This document shows positions 35,485-44,500 of a stretch of DNA of 64,000 nucleotides, one piece after another. This stretch comes from Prochlorococcus_E sp000760215 (GTDB taxonomy: Bacteria; Cyanobacteriota; Cyanobacteriia; PCC-6307; Cyanobiaceae): assembly GCF_047303175.1 (NCBI RefSeq), contig NZ_CP138945.1, one strand, 5' to 3'. Within the stretch, counting starts at the first letter, position 1, and every line of letters starts with the position of its first letter. The notes beneath the pieces were generated by a model. That model was not told the origin of the DNA, made no database searches, and saw only the letters and a program-made list of their open reading frames with translations. The position numbers and the translations under genes were made by a program.

Positions 35485-35697
35485 ATGATCTCTATTAATG
35501 AAGATATAGCTAATAAACTTGCTTCGAAAATTATTGAAATCTTAGATAAATCTAATGATGATATTGATAAAGTATGTTGGATGGTTGTTCATGAGCATGT
35601 TCATGGGTTTATGCCTGTTGAATATGACATCAGAGAAATTGATGAAAAGCTTTATCTTTTGCTTCTGAAAAAGGTTCGAAGCAGATTAGGACATTGA
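35485..35697 (+). CDS. Hypothetical small protein
   Basis: A 70-residue, mostly helical, acidic protein I cannot name. The sequence has a central WMVVHEHVHGFMPVEYDI (about 32-49) with three His and a hydrophobic end LYLLLLKKVRSRLG. There is no signal peptide. It is on the same strand as the flanking genes. The ATG at 35485 is the only start. The coding call rests mainly on the clean frame and native composition. Confidence 0.6.
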   Translation: MISINEDIANKLASKIIEILDKSNDDIDKVCWMVVHEHVHGFMPVEYDIREIDEKLYLLLLKKVRSRLGH

Positions 35698-35783
35698 TTT
35701 TATTTTGATTACATAATCAAATCAATTCAAATAATCACAAACTTATCAATATAAAGATATGCTTTAAAAGTTAAAGGAATCTA

Positions 35784-36593
35784 ATGACTACACCTATTCG
35801 AAATGTTACCCCTGGAGGTTCTGGCGGAGGCGCTGCAACTATGGCGCTTATAGTTTCTTTTACAGGGATATTACTGCTTACTCAAGCTTTATTTATAGTC
35901 CCGGCTGGCCAGGTCGCTGTAGTTACAACCTTAGGGAAAGTAAGCGGAGGAGCAAGGCGTCCTGGACTAAATTTTAAAGTGCCTTTTATACAATCGACAT
36001 ATCCTTTTAATGTGCAGACGCAAGTTAGGCCAGAGGAGTTTGAATCTTTAACTAAAGATCTGCAGGTAATTGCAGCAACTGCAACAGTTAAATATGCACT
36101 TAAGCCAAGTGAAGCTGGACGAGTCTTTAGAACTATTTCTTATAACGATAGAGAAATTTATAATCGAATAATTAAACCTTCTTTGCTTAAGGCGCTAAAG
36201 TCTGTTTTTTCTAAATATGAATTAGTCACAATAGCTAGCTCTTGGAGTGATATTTCTACAATAGTTGAAAAAACTGTTGCAGAGGAAATTAGTCAATTTG
36301 ATTATGTTGATATTCAAGGACTTGACTTAACAGGTTTAGAGATTGCTGAGGAGTATCGAGCCGCCATTGAGCAAAAGCAGATTGCCGAACAGCAGTTATT
36401 AAAGGCTCAAACTGAAGTTAAGATTGCTGAGCAGGAAGCAAAGAGATATGACACTCTTAATAGGAGTCTTGATGATCAGGTTCTATTTAAGTTGTTTTTA
36501 GATAAGTGGGATGGTCAAACTCAGGTTGTGCCTGCATTGCCTGGATCAAGTGGTTCAAGTACTCCAGTAATCGTTGGTGGGCGAAGAAATTAA
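35784..36593 (+). CDS. SPFH/prohibitin family membrane protein
   Basis: A 269-residue protein with one N-terminal membrane helix (about 20-43: MALIVSFTGILLLTQALFI), then the SPFH domain (PAGQVAVVTTLGKVSGGARRP...) and a helical coiled part rich in Glu/Gln/Lys (EYRAAIEQKQIAEQQLLKAQ, about 191-210). The C-terminus is Ser/Gly-rich. Prohibitins form large ring-like membrane assemblies and regulate AAA proteases such as FtsH; in cyanobacteria such a role in photosystem turnover is plausible but inferred. AAAGGA stands before the ATG. Confidence 0.9.
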   Translation: MTTPIRNVTPGGSGGGAATMALIVSFTGILLLTQALFIVPAGQVAVVTTLGKVSGGARRPGLNFKVPFIQSTYPFNVQTQVRPEEFESLTKDLQVIAATATVKYALKPSEAGRVFRTISYNDREIYNRIIKPSLLKALKSVFSKYELVTIASSWSDISTIVEKTVAEEISQFDYVDIQGLDLTGLEIAEEYRAAIEQKQIAEQQLLKAQTEVKIAEQEAKRYDTLNRSLDDQVLFKLFLDKWDGQTQVVPALPGSSGSSTPVIVGGRRN

Positions 36594-36630
36594 TAAATAT
36601 ATCAAGCCTTTCATCTACTATTCTTAGTAA

Positions 36631-36676
36631 AATATTTAATTACTCTAAAGGTTATCTTTTAGAGTGATTAAATATT
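36631..36676. terminator. Long hairpin between convergent genes (bidirectional terminator candidate)
   Basis: Two 21-base arms (36631-36651 and 36656-36676) pair all along with two G-U wobbles around a 4-base TTAT loop. The plus strand then reads ACTTTTTATC, a T-rich tail. It lies between the 3' ends of the prohibitin-like gene and hemL, where a shared terminator is expected. Confidence 0.8.
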
Positions 36677-36687
36677 ACTTTTTATCT

Positions 36688-37986
36688 TTAATTTAGCTCG
36701 TTAAAACTTTCATTAAATGCTTTTAAAGTTGCATCTATATCTTCCTCTGAGTGAGCTAGAGATGTAAACCCTGCCTCAAAGGCACTTGGAGCAAGGTAAA
36801 TACCTTTTTGAAGCATTGATCTGTGAAGCCTGCCGAAATAATCGGAATTTGCTTGTTTTGCTTCTTGAAAGTTTCTTACTGGTCCTTGGCAAAGGTAAAA
36901 ACCAAACATGCCACTAATACTTGAACCAGTTATTGATAAGCCAGCTTGCTTAGCTGATTCGCATATCCCACTGATAAGCCTTTTGGTAATAGTTTCTAGT
37001 CGCTCATAGGATCCCTCCTGTTTAAGAATCTCTAGAGTTTTTATGCCTGCTGTCATTGCAAGAGGGTTGCCACTTAATGTACCGGCTTGATAAACAGGCC
37101 CAGATGGTGCAACCATTTCCATAATCTCTTTTCTTCCACCGTATGCTCCAACTGGAAGTCCACCGCCTATTACTTTGCCCATTGTTGTTAGGTCAGGTGT
37201 TACTCCAAAACGAGCTTGAGCTCCTCCATAACTAATCCTGAAGCCAGTCATAACTTCATCAAAAACAAGTAAAGCCCCATTCTCTTTAGTTAATTCTCTA
37301 AGCCCTTCCAAGAATCCAGGTTCAGGAGTAATGAAGCCAGCATTCCCTACAACTGGTTCAAGGATTACCCCAGATATTGCATCAGGGTTTTCAGCAAAAA
37401 GCTCTTTTACTGCTTCTAAATCGTTGTATGGAGCTGTAAGGGTATTTGAGGTAGTGCTTCTAGGCACTCCAGGTGAGTCTGGTAAGCCAAGAGTTGCCAC
37501 ACCTGAACCTGCTTGTACAAGGAACATGTCCGCATGGCCGTGATAACAGCCTTCAAACTTGATGAGCTTGTCTCGCCCTGTATAAGCCCTCATTAAGCGA
37601 AGGACGGCCATGCAAGCTTCTGTGCCGCTGTTAACGAAACGGACCATCTCTACGCTTGGTACAGCGTCTATTACCATCTCTGCAAGTTTGTTTTCAAGCT
37701 CGCAAGGTGCTCCAAAACTCGTGCCTTTTTCTAAAGCTTCTTGAAGAGCCGCAGTTACTTCAGGATGAGAGTGACCACATATTGCTGGTCCCCAACTGCC
37801 TACATAATCAATAAAGCGATTCCCGTCTATATCCCATGCGTAAGCTCCTTTAACACGGTCAAAAACAATGGGGTCGCCATTGACAGACTTGAACGCTCGA
37901 ACAGGAGAGCTCACGCCACCAGGCATAAGATTTTGCGCAGCTGCAAAAACATTTTGGGAATTAGTTGTGTTGAAGGCGTTTGTCAC
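36688..37986 (-). CDS. hemL: Glutamate-1-semialdehyde 2,1-aminomutase
   Basis: A PLP enzyme that moves the amino group of glutamate-1-semialdehyde to give 5-aminolevulinate, the precursor of chlorophyll and heme. The 432 residues have the family pattern MPGGVSSPVRAFKSVNGDP (about 18-36), the cofactor site VFDEVMTGFR (about 240-250) and the PLP Lys in MGKVIGGGLPVGA (near residue 269). The length is normal. HemC, a later enzyme of the pathway, is encoded about 10 kb away. Confidence 0.97.
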   Translation of the reverse strand: MTNAFNTTNSQNVFAAAQNLMPGGVSSPVRAFKSVNGDPIVFDRVKGAYAWDIDGNRFIDYVGSWGPAICGHSHPEVTAALQEALEKGTSFGAPCELENKLAEMVIDAVPSVEMVRFVNSGTEACMAVLRLMRAYTGRDKLIKFEGCYHGHADMFLVQAGSGVATLGLPDSPGVPRSTTSNTLTAPYNDLEAVKELFAENPDAISGVILEPVVGNAGFITPEPGFLEGLRELTKENGALLVFDEVMTGFRISYGGAQARFGVTPDLTTMGKVIGGGLPVGAYGGRKEIMEMVAPSGPVYQAGTLSGNPLAMTAGIKTLEILKQEGSYERLETITKRLISGICESAKQAGLSITGSSISGMFGFYLCQGPVRNFQEAKQANSDYFGRLHRSMLQKGIYLAPSAFEAGFTSLAHSEEDIDATLKAFNESFNELN

Positions 37987-38318
37987 GACAGCTGATCAAT
38001 TGACTGATAACACAGTTCGCCATAATGGCCTAAAAGTGTCGAAAAAGTCTAAAACTTCTTTTATTTTCTTTACCTCAAGTGAATAGAAAGTGTTTTCCCT
38101 GACATTACTCTCATCATATATTTATCTTCAAATGACTTGGAGTCAATGGGTTTTGAGGGATTTCTCTGGGCTATAGAACGCTTTGAAAACTCATGATATT
38201 ATTCTGTGATGATTTGACAATAGATCTAAATAATTGATTGGAATAACGAATTTAAGCACGTTTTTTTTTAATACTCAAATTCTTTACTTGAATTAAGCTC
38301 TTTCAGTTAACTGCCTAA
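37987..38318. other. 332-base intergenic region upstream of hemL
   Basis: It lies between the xthA 3' end and the hemL start, both on the minus strand. The promoter of hemL should be here, but I cannot assign its elements. A T9 run occurs near 38262. I see no RNA-like structure and no reading frame of note. Confidence 0.5.
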
Positions 38319-39146
38319 CTAAAAAGGGAATAGATCGATATCTTCAGAAGGCGGCCAATTTATATCGACTAAAACAGGAGCATGATCGCTGGGTTGAGGA
38401 TTGCCTCGAACTTTTTTATGAATTAAGCAGCTTTTGGAATTTCTAATCAAATCTTCAGTTAGATAAATATGATCAATTCTCCAACCTTGGTCTTTTTGCC
38501 AAGCTCCACTTCTATAGTCCCACCAGCTCCAGTGCCCACTGCTTTGTTCAAAAAGCCTAAAAACGTCTTCTAACCGATTGCCTAAGAGCTTTTCAAGAGA
38601 TTCTCTCTCTTTTGAGCTGGCCATAATCCCGTTATTAAAACGATTTGGATTGTGTATATCTTTTGAATCAAGTGCAATATTAAAATCTCCCAAGAGACAA
38701 ACTGGCTCATTCCTTCTTGCCTGGTTATTTAAGTAATCAGTTAAACAATTAAGCCACTGTATTTTATATTCATACTTATCTGAATCTAATGAAGATCCAT
38801 TTGGAACATATACGTTTATGACTCTTATATTATCAACTAATGCACTTATGACCCTCTTTTGTTGATCAAAATAAAGAGCATTTGGATCTTCATTTAGTTC
38901 TCCATTAAGGCCTGATTTCACATCCTCAAGATTTAGCTTGCTTATTAATGCGACACCGTTGTAACCTTTTTGACCGAATGTACTCACCTGGTAACCTTTG
39001 TCTTGAAGAGTTTCCCTGGGGAATAAATTATCTTCTACTTTGGTTTCTTGTAAGCACAATAAATCAGGTTGAATCTCTTCGAGAAAATCTTCAACTTGAC
39101 TAATCCTAGTTCTGATTGAGTTGACGTTCCAAGTAGCAATTAACAC
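38319..39146 (-). CDS. xthA: Exodeoxyribonuclease III (AP endonuclease)
   Basis: A base-excision repair enzyme that cleaves at abasic sites and trims 3' ends. The 275 residues carry the family's motifs: TWNVNSIRTR (about 4-13), CLQETKV (metal Glu, about 31-37), VNVYVPNGS, LGDFNIALD (Asp and Asn, about 150-158), WRIDHIYLT and the catalytic SDHAPV near 257. It begins at ATG 39146. The divergent neighbour is a small membrane-anchored protein. Confidence 0.95.
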   Translation of the reverse strand: MLIATWNVNSIRTRISQVEDFLEEIQPDLLCLQETKVEDNLFPRETLQDKGYQVSTFGQKGYNGVALISKLNLEDVKSGLNGELNEDPNALYFDQQKRVISALVDNIRVINVYVPNGSSLDSDKYEYKIQWLNCLTDYLNNQARRNEPVCLLGDFNIALDSKDIHNPNRFNNGIMASSKERESLEKLLGNRLEDVFRLFEQSSGHWSWWDYRSGAWQKDQGWRIDHIYLTEDLIRNSKSCLIHKKVRGNPQPSDHAPVLVDINWPPSEDIDLFPF

Positions 39147-39205
39147 AGTTCGACTTTTTAGGTTGGAGTTGGTTTAGAATCTAAAAGCTTTATTTTGTAG
39201 TTTAG

Positions 39206-39544
39206 ATGAAGGCTCAAGCATTTTTCTATCTAAAATATATCTTTTGCATAATGTTTGTAACCCCAGCTTTTTTTCTTCTTCTGTTTCAAATCCCTATTTT
39301 AAAAAAGGATATTGGACTTTTGGCAGGTCTAAATACACTAGATCAAGAAAAAGATATACATTCTTCTTTTGATGACTCAACTGATGCTTATTTCCCTACA
39401 AATCCAATGGAATTAATGAATGTATTGAAAAGCATAGAATCAATGACAGATAGGACTTCTCCTACAGATGCAATTGACGAGGCTTTAAAAGCATTTGAGA
39501 ATGAAGATCAGTTAGATTCTTCTTTTAATGCTGGAAATAATTGA
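39206..39544 (+). CDS. Hypothetical membrane-anchored or exported protein
   Basis: A 112-residue protein with a hydrophobic N-terminus (about 6-29: FYLKYIFCIMFVTPAFFLLLF), either a signal peptide or a membrane anchor. The rest is acidic and polar, with NPMELMNVLKSIESM and DAIDEALKAFENE suggesting two short amphipathic helices. I do not recognise it. It starts 59 bases from xthA on the opposite strand and is followed after 55 bases by another unknown gene. Confidence 0.65.
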   Translation: MKAQAFFYLKYIFCIMFVTPAFFLLLFQIPILKKDIGLLAGLNTLDQEKDIHSSFDDSTDAYFPTNPMELMNVLKSIESMTDRTSPTDAIDEALKAFENEDQLDSSFNAGNN

Positions 39545-39599
39545 GCATTTAAAAAAAGAAGCTAGATTTTGAATTCTCCAAGGTTAGGTTTTACAACTA

Positions 39600-40211
39600 A
39601 TGCGAGACCATCCCATTCAGCCAGTTACTGAATTATTGCAATACAGAGCAATAGGCTTAGTAAGGGGAGTATATGTCCCTGAAGATCCTGAGCATTTCTC
39701 TAGGGGGGTAATAGTTGATGGAAATGGAGAGAAAATAGAGTCTGTAGTCCTTGGGAGAGCTCTTGGCTTAATAAAAAAACGATTATCAGCTGAGGATCCT
39801 CACTTATGGGTTGTTTATCCTAGGTGCCGTGATTCTGAACATTTACATTTACAAATAAGTGGTATTTGGGAGCCAAGCACTTTGGATAGATCTGCTAAAA
39901 ATAATTTAAAAGAAGACTCTAATAAGAACAAAACTGTTGATGAAGTTAAGGAAGGGGACGATTACTTTTCTATTCGTGGTGAATTGATTTTCACAAAGCC
40001 TGAAGCTAAAGAGATTGTCTTAAAAATCAGACAGAAACGAAAAAAGAAAGGCAAGAAATCTTCGCCATTTAAATTAAGCTTAAAGGGCGAAGTATCTATC
40101 GAGTATTTGAGGAATTTCGTAAGCTTAGATGTAAGAAGATCTGGTCAAATGCTATGTATAGAGGATGCAGAAATCATTGCTCCAATACAGTATAAAAGGA
40201 AAGGAAAGTAG
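39600..40211 (+). CDS. Conserved cyanobacterial protein of unknown function
   Basis: A 203-residue soluble protein. The N-terminal part reads like a beta-rich fold (RAIGLVRGVYVPEDPEHFSR, LWVVYPRCRD, LHLQISGIW), a charged Lys/Asn/Asp linker follows (about 100-118), and the C-terminal part again has short beta strands with basic stretches (LKIRQKRKKKGKKSSPFKL). The basic patch suggests nucleic acid binding, which is a guess. No domain I can name is visible. Confidence 0.68.
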   Translation: MRDHPIQPVTELLQYRAIGLVRGVYVPEDPEHFSRGVIVDGNGEKIESVVLGRALGLIKKRLSAEDPHLWVVYPRCRDSEHLHLQISGIWEPSTLDRSAKNNLKEDSNKNKTVDEVKEGDDYFSIRGELIFTKPEAKEIVLKIRQKRKKKGKKSSPFKLSLKGEVSIEYLRNFVSLDVRRSGQMLCIEDAEIIAPIQYKRKGK

Positions 40212-40301
40212 ATTCAGAATGACATCTATTGTTTATATTTATATATTTCAAGTTTATAGTGCTAAAACTATACTTACAAATTTAATATCCCATATGATTT
40301 A

Positions 40302-41528
40302 ATGAAGGATCTTTTTATTGATTGTTCTAATGGTGTTTCAGGCGATATGCTGCTTTCAAGTTTACTGGATTTAGGCGTTCCACTTGAGGTAATTCATAAG
40401 CCACTTGAATTACTAGGACTTGATGATTTGTATTCTTTACGGGTTGAAGAATCTAGTAGTTTTCAACTAAGAGGTTTAAAACTTTTTGTAGAAGATAATG
40501 ATAAATCCGGAAAACATAGAACTTGGATTGAAATTAGAACTCTAATAGATAAATCGAAATTAAATAAATCTTTGAAGAAAAAAATCATAAAGGTTTTTGA
40601 GATGCTTGCAGAAGCAGAATCCATTGTTCATGGAGTCGATATTGATAAAGTTCATTTTCATGAACTTGGTTCAATTGATTCTTTGGTAGATATTATAGGT
40701 GTTTGCTCTTTAGTCGAGTATTTAAAACTCAAATCTATCTTCTGTAATTTCCCTCCTGCTGGCTCAGGCTTTGTTGAAACGTCCCATGGGATATTGCCTG
40801 TACCTGTTCCTGCTGTTTTAGAACTTGCAAAAAAATATAACTTGAAACTTAAAACAAGCGATTTTTCATCTGGAGAGGTTACAACTCCTACAGGATTTGC
40901 ATTGATAATTGCTTTGTCAGATTTTTTCAAACAGCCAAATTATTTTAATATTAATTCAGTTGGCATCGGATTAGGACATAGGGAAATTGATCGACCAAAT
41001 TTTTTAAGAGTTTATTTATTAGAAAACTATGATTCTGAATTAGTTTCTAATAGCCTAAATTGTGCAAGATATGAAGAGGTAATTCTGCAAGAGTCATGGA
41101 TAGACGATTCTTCTGCAGAAGACACCTCTACTCTTATTGATGAATTAAGGAATTCAGGTGCACTTGAAGTGAGTTCACATTCTATTCAAATGAAGAAAGG
41201 AAGAATGGGTTTAGCTATAACTGCTATATCAAAGAAGGAAGATGCAGCTAACTTGCGTTTGATTTGGTTTAAGTTTGGTACAACGATTGGTTTTAGGGAA
41301 AGAATAGAAGGGCGATGGGTCCTATTACGCAGGGATGGAATTTGTTCTACTCGTTTTGGTGATGTAAGAGTCAAACAAGTTCAACGACCATATGGACAGT
41401 TCTCGATAAAGATTGAGCATGATGAATTATTGAGAATAAGTCTTAAAGAAGAAATCTCTTTGGAAGATGCTCGTAAAGAAATTATTTTAAATACAGATAC
41501 TTTTTCACCAATCGAAGAATGGAACTGA
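40302..41528 (+). CDS. larC: LarC-type nickel insertion protein (DUF111 family)
   Basis: The family inserts nickel in a CTP-dependent reaction into the pincer nucleotide cofactor of lactate racemase-like enzymes. The 408 residues match its two parts: N-terminal FIDCSNGVSGDMLLSSLLDLG (split FIDCSNGVSGDM / LLSSLLDLG), VDIDKVHFHELGSIDSLVDI (about 110-129), and FVETSHGILPVPVPAVLEL, TTPTGFALI; C-terminal part with SWIDDSSAEDTSTLIDEL and RPYGQFSIKIE. It is one continuous frame. LarA, LarB and LarE are not in this window, so what uses the cofactor is open. Confidence 0.85.
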   Translation: MKDLFIDCSNGVSGDMLLSSLLDLGVPLEVIHKPLELLGLDDLYSLRVEESSSFQLRGLKLFVEDNDKSGKHRTWIEIRTLIDKSKLNKSLKKKIIKVFEMLAEAESIVHGVDIDKVHFHELGSIDSLVDIIGVCSLVEYLKLKSIFCNFPPAGSGFVETSHGILPVPVPAVLELAKKYNLKLKTSDFSSGEVTTPTGFALIIALSDFFKQPNYFNINSVGIGLGHREIDRPNFLRVYLLENYDSELVSNSLNCARYEEVILQESWIDDSSAEDTSTLIDELRNSGALEVSSHSIQMKKGRMGLAITAISKKEDAANLRLIWFKFGTTIGFRERIEGRWVLLRRDGICSTRFGDVRVKQVQRPYGQFSIKIEHDELLRISLKEEISLEDARKEIILNTDTFSPIEEWN

Positions 41529-41553
41529 TCAATTTTTATTTTAAAAAGTATCA

Positions 41554-42489
41554 ATGAAATTCAATATATTTCTTAAACTAAAATTTTTAATAGCTTCTTT
41601 AAAGCAATCCTTAGCATTTCTAAGTATTGGATTTGTGGGATTTATAGCTTTTACTAATTTTGATGAGCTCAGAAAGAATTCATTGAATCGAGAAATGATA
41701 ATTATTCTCATAATTGCTTTTTTAATAAGTATCATAAGCTTATTTGTTAATGCTTGTGCATGGAAATTATTGATTAATTGGTTGGGATATAAGAAAAGAG
41801 ATGATGAATTAATTGACTTATATTTGAGAACAAACTTGCTTAAATATCTCCCCGGTGGAATATGGCATTTTGTAGAAAGATTTAGGTCTTTGAAATCATC
41901 TATTCCTTCTAGCCAGGCATTTTCTTTTGTTTTGTTAGAACCATTCTTAATGTTATCTGCAGCATTATCTTTAACAGCTATTTGCAATCTTAGTAGGACC
42001 CCTTTTCTTTTATTCTTTATCCCATTATTTTTCCTAGCAAGGCGTTGGCGAGCTTATCTTATTATGCAGTTAGGAGCAGTGAAGTTATTAGAATTTAAGA
42101 AACTTGGTGAAAAACTTTCATTCACTAGAGAATCCATAAGGTCTTGGAATCCAATTTCCCCATACCCTATACATGCAGTATTAGTTGAGTTGTTATTTAT
42201 ACTTTTTCGTTTTGCTGGTTTTTGGTTTTGCCTTAAAGCATTCTCTATAGAAAATATCTTTGGAGTCTTTGAATGGATATCATTATTCTCTCTTTCTTGG
42301 TCTATAGGCTTGGTTGTGCCTTCTGCACCAGGTGGAATAGGTGTCTTTGAATCATTTCTATTATTAATCACTAGAGGCGAAGTTCCTGAAGATTATATTT
42401 TATTAGCATTACTATCTTATAGATTAATTGTAAGCTTGGCCGATATATTTGTTCACTTACCTTTTCAATTTAAGACTAAATTAATATAA
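41554..42489 (+). CDS. Integral membrane protein, YbhN/UPF0104-like (lysylphosphatidylglycerol synthase TM region)
   Basis: A 311-residue protein with about eight membrane helices. It resembles the membrane part of the lysylphosphatidylglycerol synthetase/flippase family: YLRTNLLKYLPGGIWHFVER (about 89-108) with the typical YLPGGxWH, and SWSIGLVVPSAPGGIGVFES (about 247-266), the family's PGGxGxxE motif. It has no tRNA-dependent catalytic domain, so it may move lipid or act on glycans. It starts 25 bases after larC and may share its transcript. Confidence 0.82.
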   Translation: MKFNIFLKLKFLIASLKQSLAFLSIGFVGFIAFTNFDELRKNSLNREMIIILIIAFLISIISLFVNACAWKLLINWLGYKKRDDELIDLYLRTNLLKYLPGGIWHFVERFRSLKSSIPSSQAFSFVLLEPFLMLSAALSLTAICNLSRTPFLLFFIPLFFLARRWRAYLIMQLGAVKLLEFKKLGEKLSFTRESIRSWNPISPYPIHAVLVELLFILFRFAGFWFCLKAFSIENIFGVFEWISLFSLSWSIGLVVPSAPGGIGVFESFLLLITRGEVPEDYILLALLSYRLIVSLADIFVHLPFQFKTKLI

Positions 42490-42508
42490 AAATACACTTT
42501 TCATTGGT

Positions 42509-44056
42509 CTAAAATGTTTTATTTTTAGAATCAAGGCTTGGCATTAAGGCAACTGATGCAACCAATCCTAACGTAAGAACTATTACCCCAGGTATAATAG
42601 ATTCTGCCATTCTTTCATCACCAGCATATTGGAAGATTCTTACTGAAAGAGTATCAAAATCAAAAGGTCTTAATATAAATGTAAGAGGAAGCTCCTTAAG
42701 AGTATCTACAAAGATTAACAGTGAACCTACTATTAATGGCCCTCTAAGGAGGGGTAAATGTATCTTCTTAAAAATCCCCTGCCACCTTTCACCAAGTGTC
42801 ATTGCGGCTTCATCAATATTTGGATTAATTCTTTCAAATGCTGCATCTAATCCTCCTTTAGATACAGCAAGGAATCTAACTGAATATCCCCATAGCAAGA
42901 GTATTAAGGCTGGAATGCTCCAAGCAGATCCAGAAAAAGATAGCAGGGCCAATGCTATTACAGCGCCTGGTATTGCATAACCAATCCCTGATAGAAATAT
43001 CATTATTCCTATCAATTTGCTTCCACTCCACCTTTTACAAATGCTTATGAAGAGGGATACAAATATTGTTAAAGCGGATGCAATTATTCCTAGCATTAGG
43101 CTTCTTAGTGTAAGGGCTAAAAGTTCTATATCTAAACCTTGTTTGATTTGATCTGCATTGATAATTGCCCAATAAAAAGGTATTCCTAGTGTGAATAAAG
43201 GTGGGAAAATTGTAACTATTTGAGCAAGTATTGCTCTGACCCCTGTGAGCTCCCATTTAGGGGATTCCATGCCAGTGATGCCTTCACTCCATCTTTTGCT
43301 GCGTCTTCTTAAACTTTTTTCGTACGCAATGAGAATAAAAACAATTAGTAAAGCAATAAATGCAAGTGCTATTGCGCCTGATGGATTTCCTTGGATTATC
43401 CAATTTTCAACTATGCCGGCAGATATGCTTGGAATGTTAAGTAGTTGGACTGCCCCAAGCTCATTGATGACTTCCATCCCCATGAGAGCTATTCCTGCCC
43501 CTATAGCAGGGGCGGCCATTGGTAAAGCTATTCTTCTAAAGCTATTCCAAGGCCCTATGCCTAGGCTTCGACAGGCCTCAAGTTGGCGTTTCCCACATTT
43601 TGCAAAACTTTCTGAGCTTAGAAGAAATACATAAGGGTATGAAGTTAATGACATTATTGCTACTCCCCAACTCATTCCATGAACTCTTATCCCATAAATA
43701 CTTCCTAGATCTATCAATATTGCTGATAAAAGATATGCCGGAGTTGCTAGAGGTAGAAGTTGCGCCAACCTTAAGTACTTTCTACCCGCAAATCTACAAT
43801 TGGCTAGAAGCCAACCATTTAATGTCCCAAGGGTTCCACCAGTTAAGGTACTAAAAATAACTAATATCAACGTTCCTTTTATTTGTGTAAAACCATCTGA
43901 GCCAAGGCTTACAGCGCCTGTTTTGAATCCAACTATTCTTTCTAGTAGAAGACTGATTATTGGCCACAGAAGGAATAGACAAAGGAAAATAGAACTGCTA
44001 TTTAGCAACCATCTATCAGTCTTCCATTTCATCTTTGGCAAGATTGGGTCAACCAA
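42509..44056 (-). CDS. futB: Iron(III)-type ABC transporter permease (fused, two-domain)
   Basis: A 515-residue permease with about 12 helices in two homologous halves, as in FutB/SfuB/HitB for ferric iron. Each half has an EAA loop: LEACRSLGIGPWNSFRRIAL (about 159-178) and DEAAMTLGERWQGIFKKIHL (about 410-429), the sites where the ATPase docks. The binding protein (FutA) and the ATPase (FutC) are not in this window. Iron as substrate is inferred from the fusion architecture. Confidence 0.85.
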   Translation of the reverse strand: MVDPILPKMKWKTDRWLLNSSSIFLCLFLLWPIISLLLERIVGFKTGAVSLGSDGFTQIKGTLILVIFSTLTGGTLGTLNGWLLANCRFAGRKYLRLAQLLPLATPAYLLSAILIDLGSIYGIRVHGMSWGVAIMSLTSYPYVFLLSSESFAKCGKRQLEACRSLGIGPWNSFRRIALPMAAPAIGAGIALMGMEVINELGAVQLLNIPSISAGIVENWIIQGNPSGAIALAFIALLIVFILIAYEKSLRRRSKRWSEGITGMESPKWELTGVRAILAQIVTIFPPLFTLGIPFYWAIINADQIKQGLDIELLALTLRSLMLGIIASALTIFVSLFISICKRWSGSKLIGIMIFLSGIGYAIPGAVIALALLSFSGSAWSIPALILLLWGYSVRFLAVSKGGLDAAFERINPNIDEAAMTLGERWQGIFKKIHLPLLRGPLIVGSLLIFVDTLKELPLTFILRPFDFDTLSVRIFQYAGDERMAESIIPGVIVLTLGLVASVALMPSLDSKNKTF

Positions 44057-44190
44057 ATCCTTTTCCTGAACTGAACAAACTAGTTAGGCTTGCAACTGGT
44101 TTGAAAGGACTTTGCTTGATCAAGCTATTCTCTCCTTTTGAGCTATTCATTTAGGATTGCGTGATTTTAGTGTGTTTAGAAAGTAATACT

Positions 44191-44481
44191 CTAATTTTCT
44201 TTAAGGTCATTAATTGCTTCTGCAAGTTTTAAATCAAGCGTACTTATTCCACCTAAATCGTGTGTAGTTAGCATTATAGTTAAATCAGAATAAACATTGC
44301 TCCATTCAGGATGGTGAGCCATGGCTTCAGCAACGATTGCAACTTGACTCATGAAGTCGAACGCCTCAACGAAGTTCTTAAATTTTAATTTTCTTACCAG
44401 CTTGTCACCAGACACTTCCCATTCTGGTATTAGTTGAGATAATTCTTTGATCTCTCTTCTAGATAAAAGTTTTCCCTTCAT
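44191..44481 (-). CDS. Pterin-4a-carbinolamine dehydratase
   Basis: A 96-residue protein of the PCD/DCoH family, which dehydrates 4a-hydroxytetrahydrobiopterin. The active-site motif is EAMAHHPEWSNVYSDLTI (about 52-69), with the conserved His pair and Trp, followed by TTHDLGGIS (about 73-81). The length is normal. In photosynthetic bacteria, where phenylalanine hydroxylase is often missing, the family may recycle other pterins. It lies 19 bases after the YjbQ gene on the same strand. Confidence 0.93.
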   Translation of the reverse strand: MKGKLLSRREIKELSQLIPEWEVSGDKLVRKLKFKNFVEAFDFMSQVAIVAEAMAHHPEWSNVYSDLTIMLTTHDLGGISTLDLKLAEAINDLKEN

Positions 44482-44500
44482 CCTCTTAACTTACAATATT

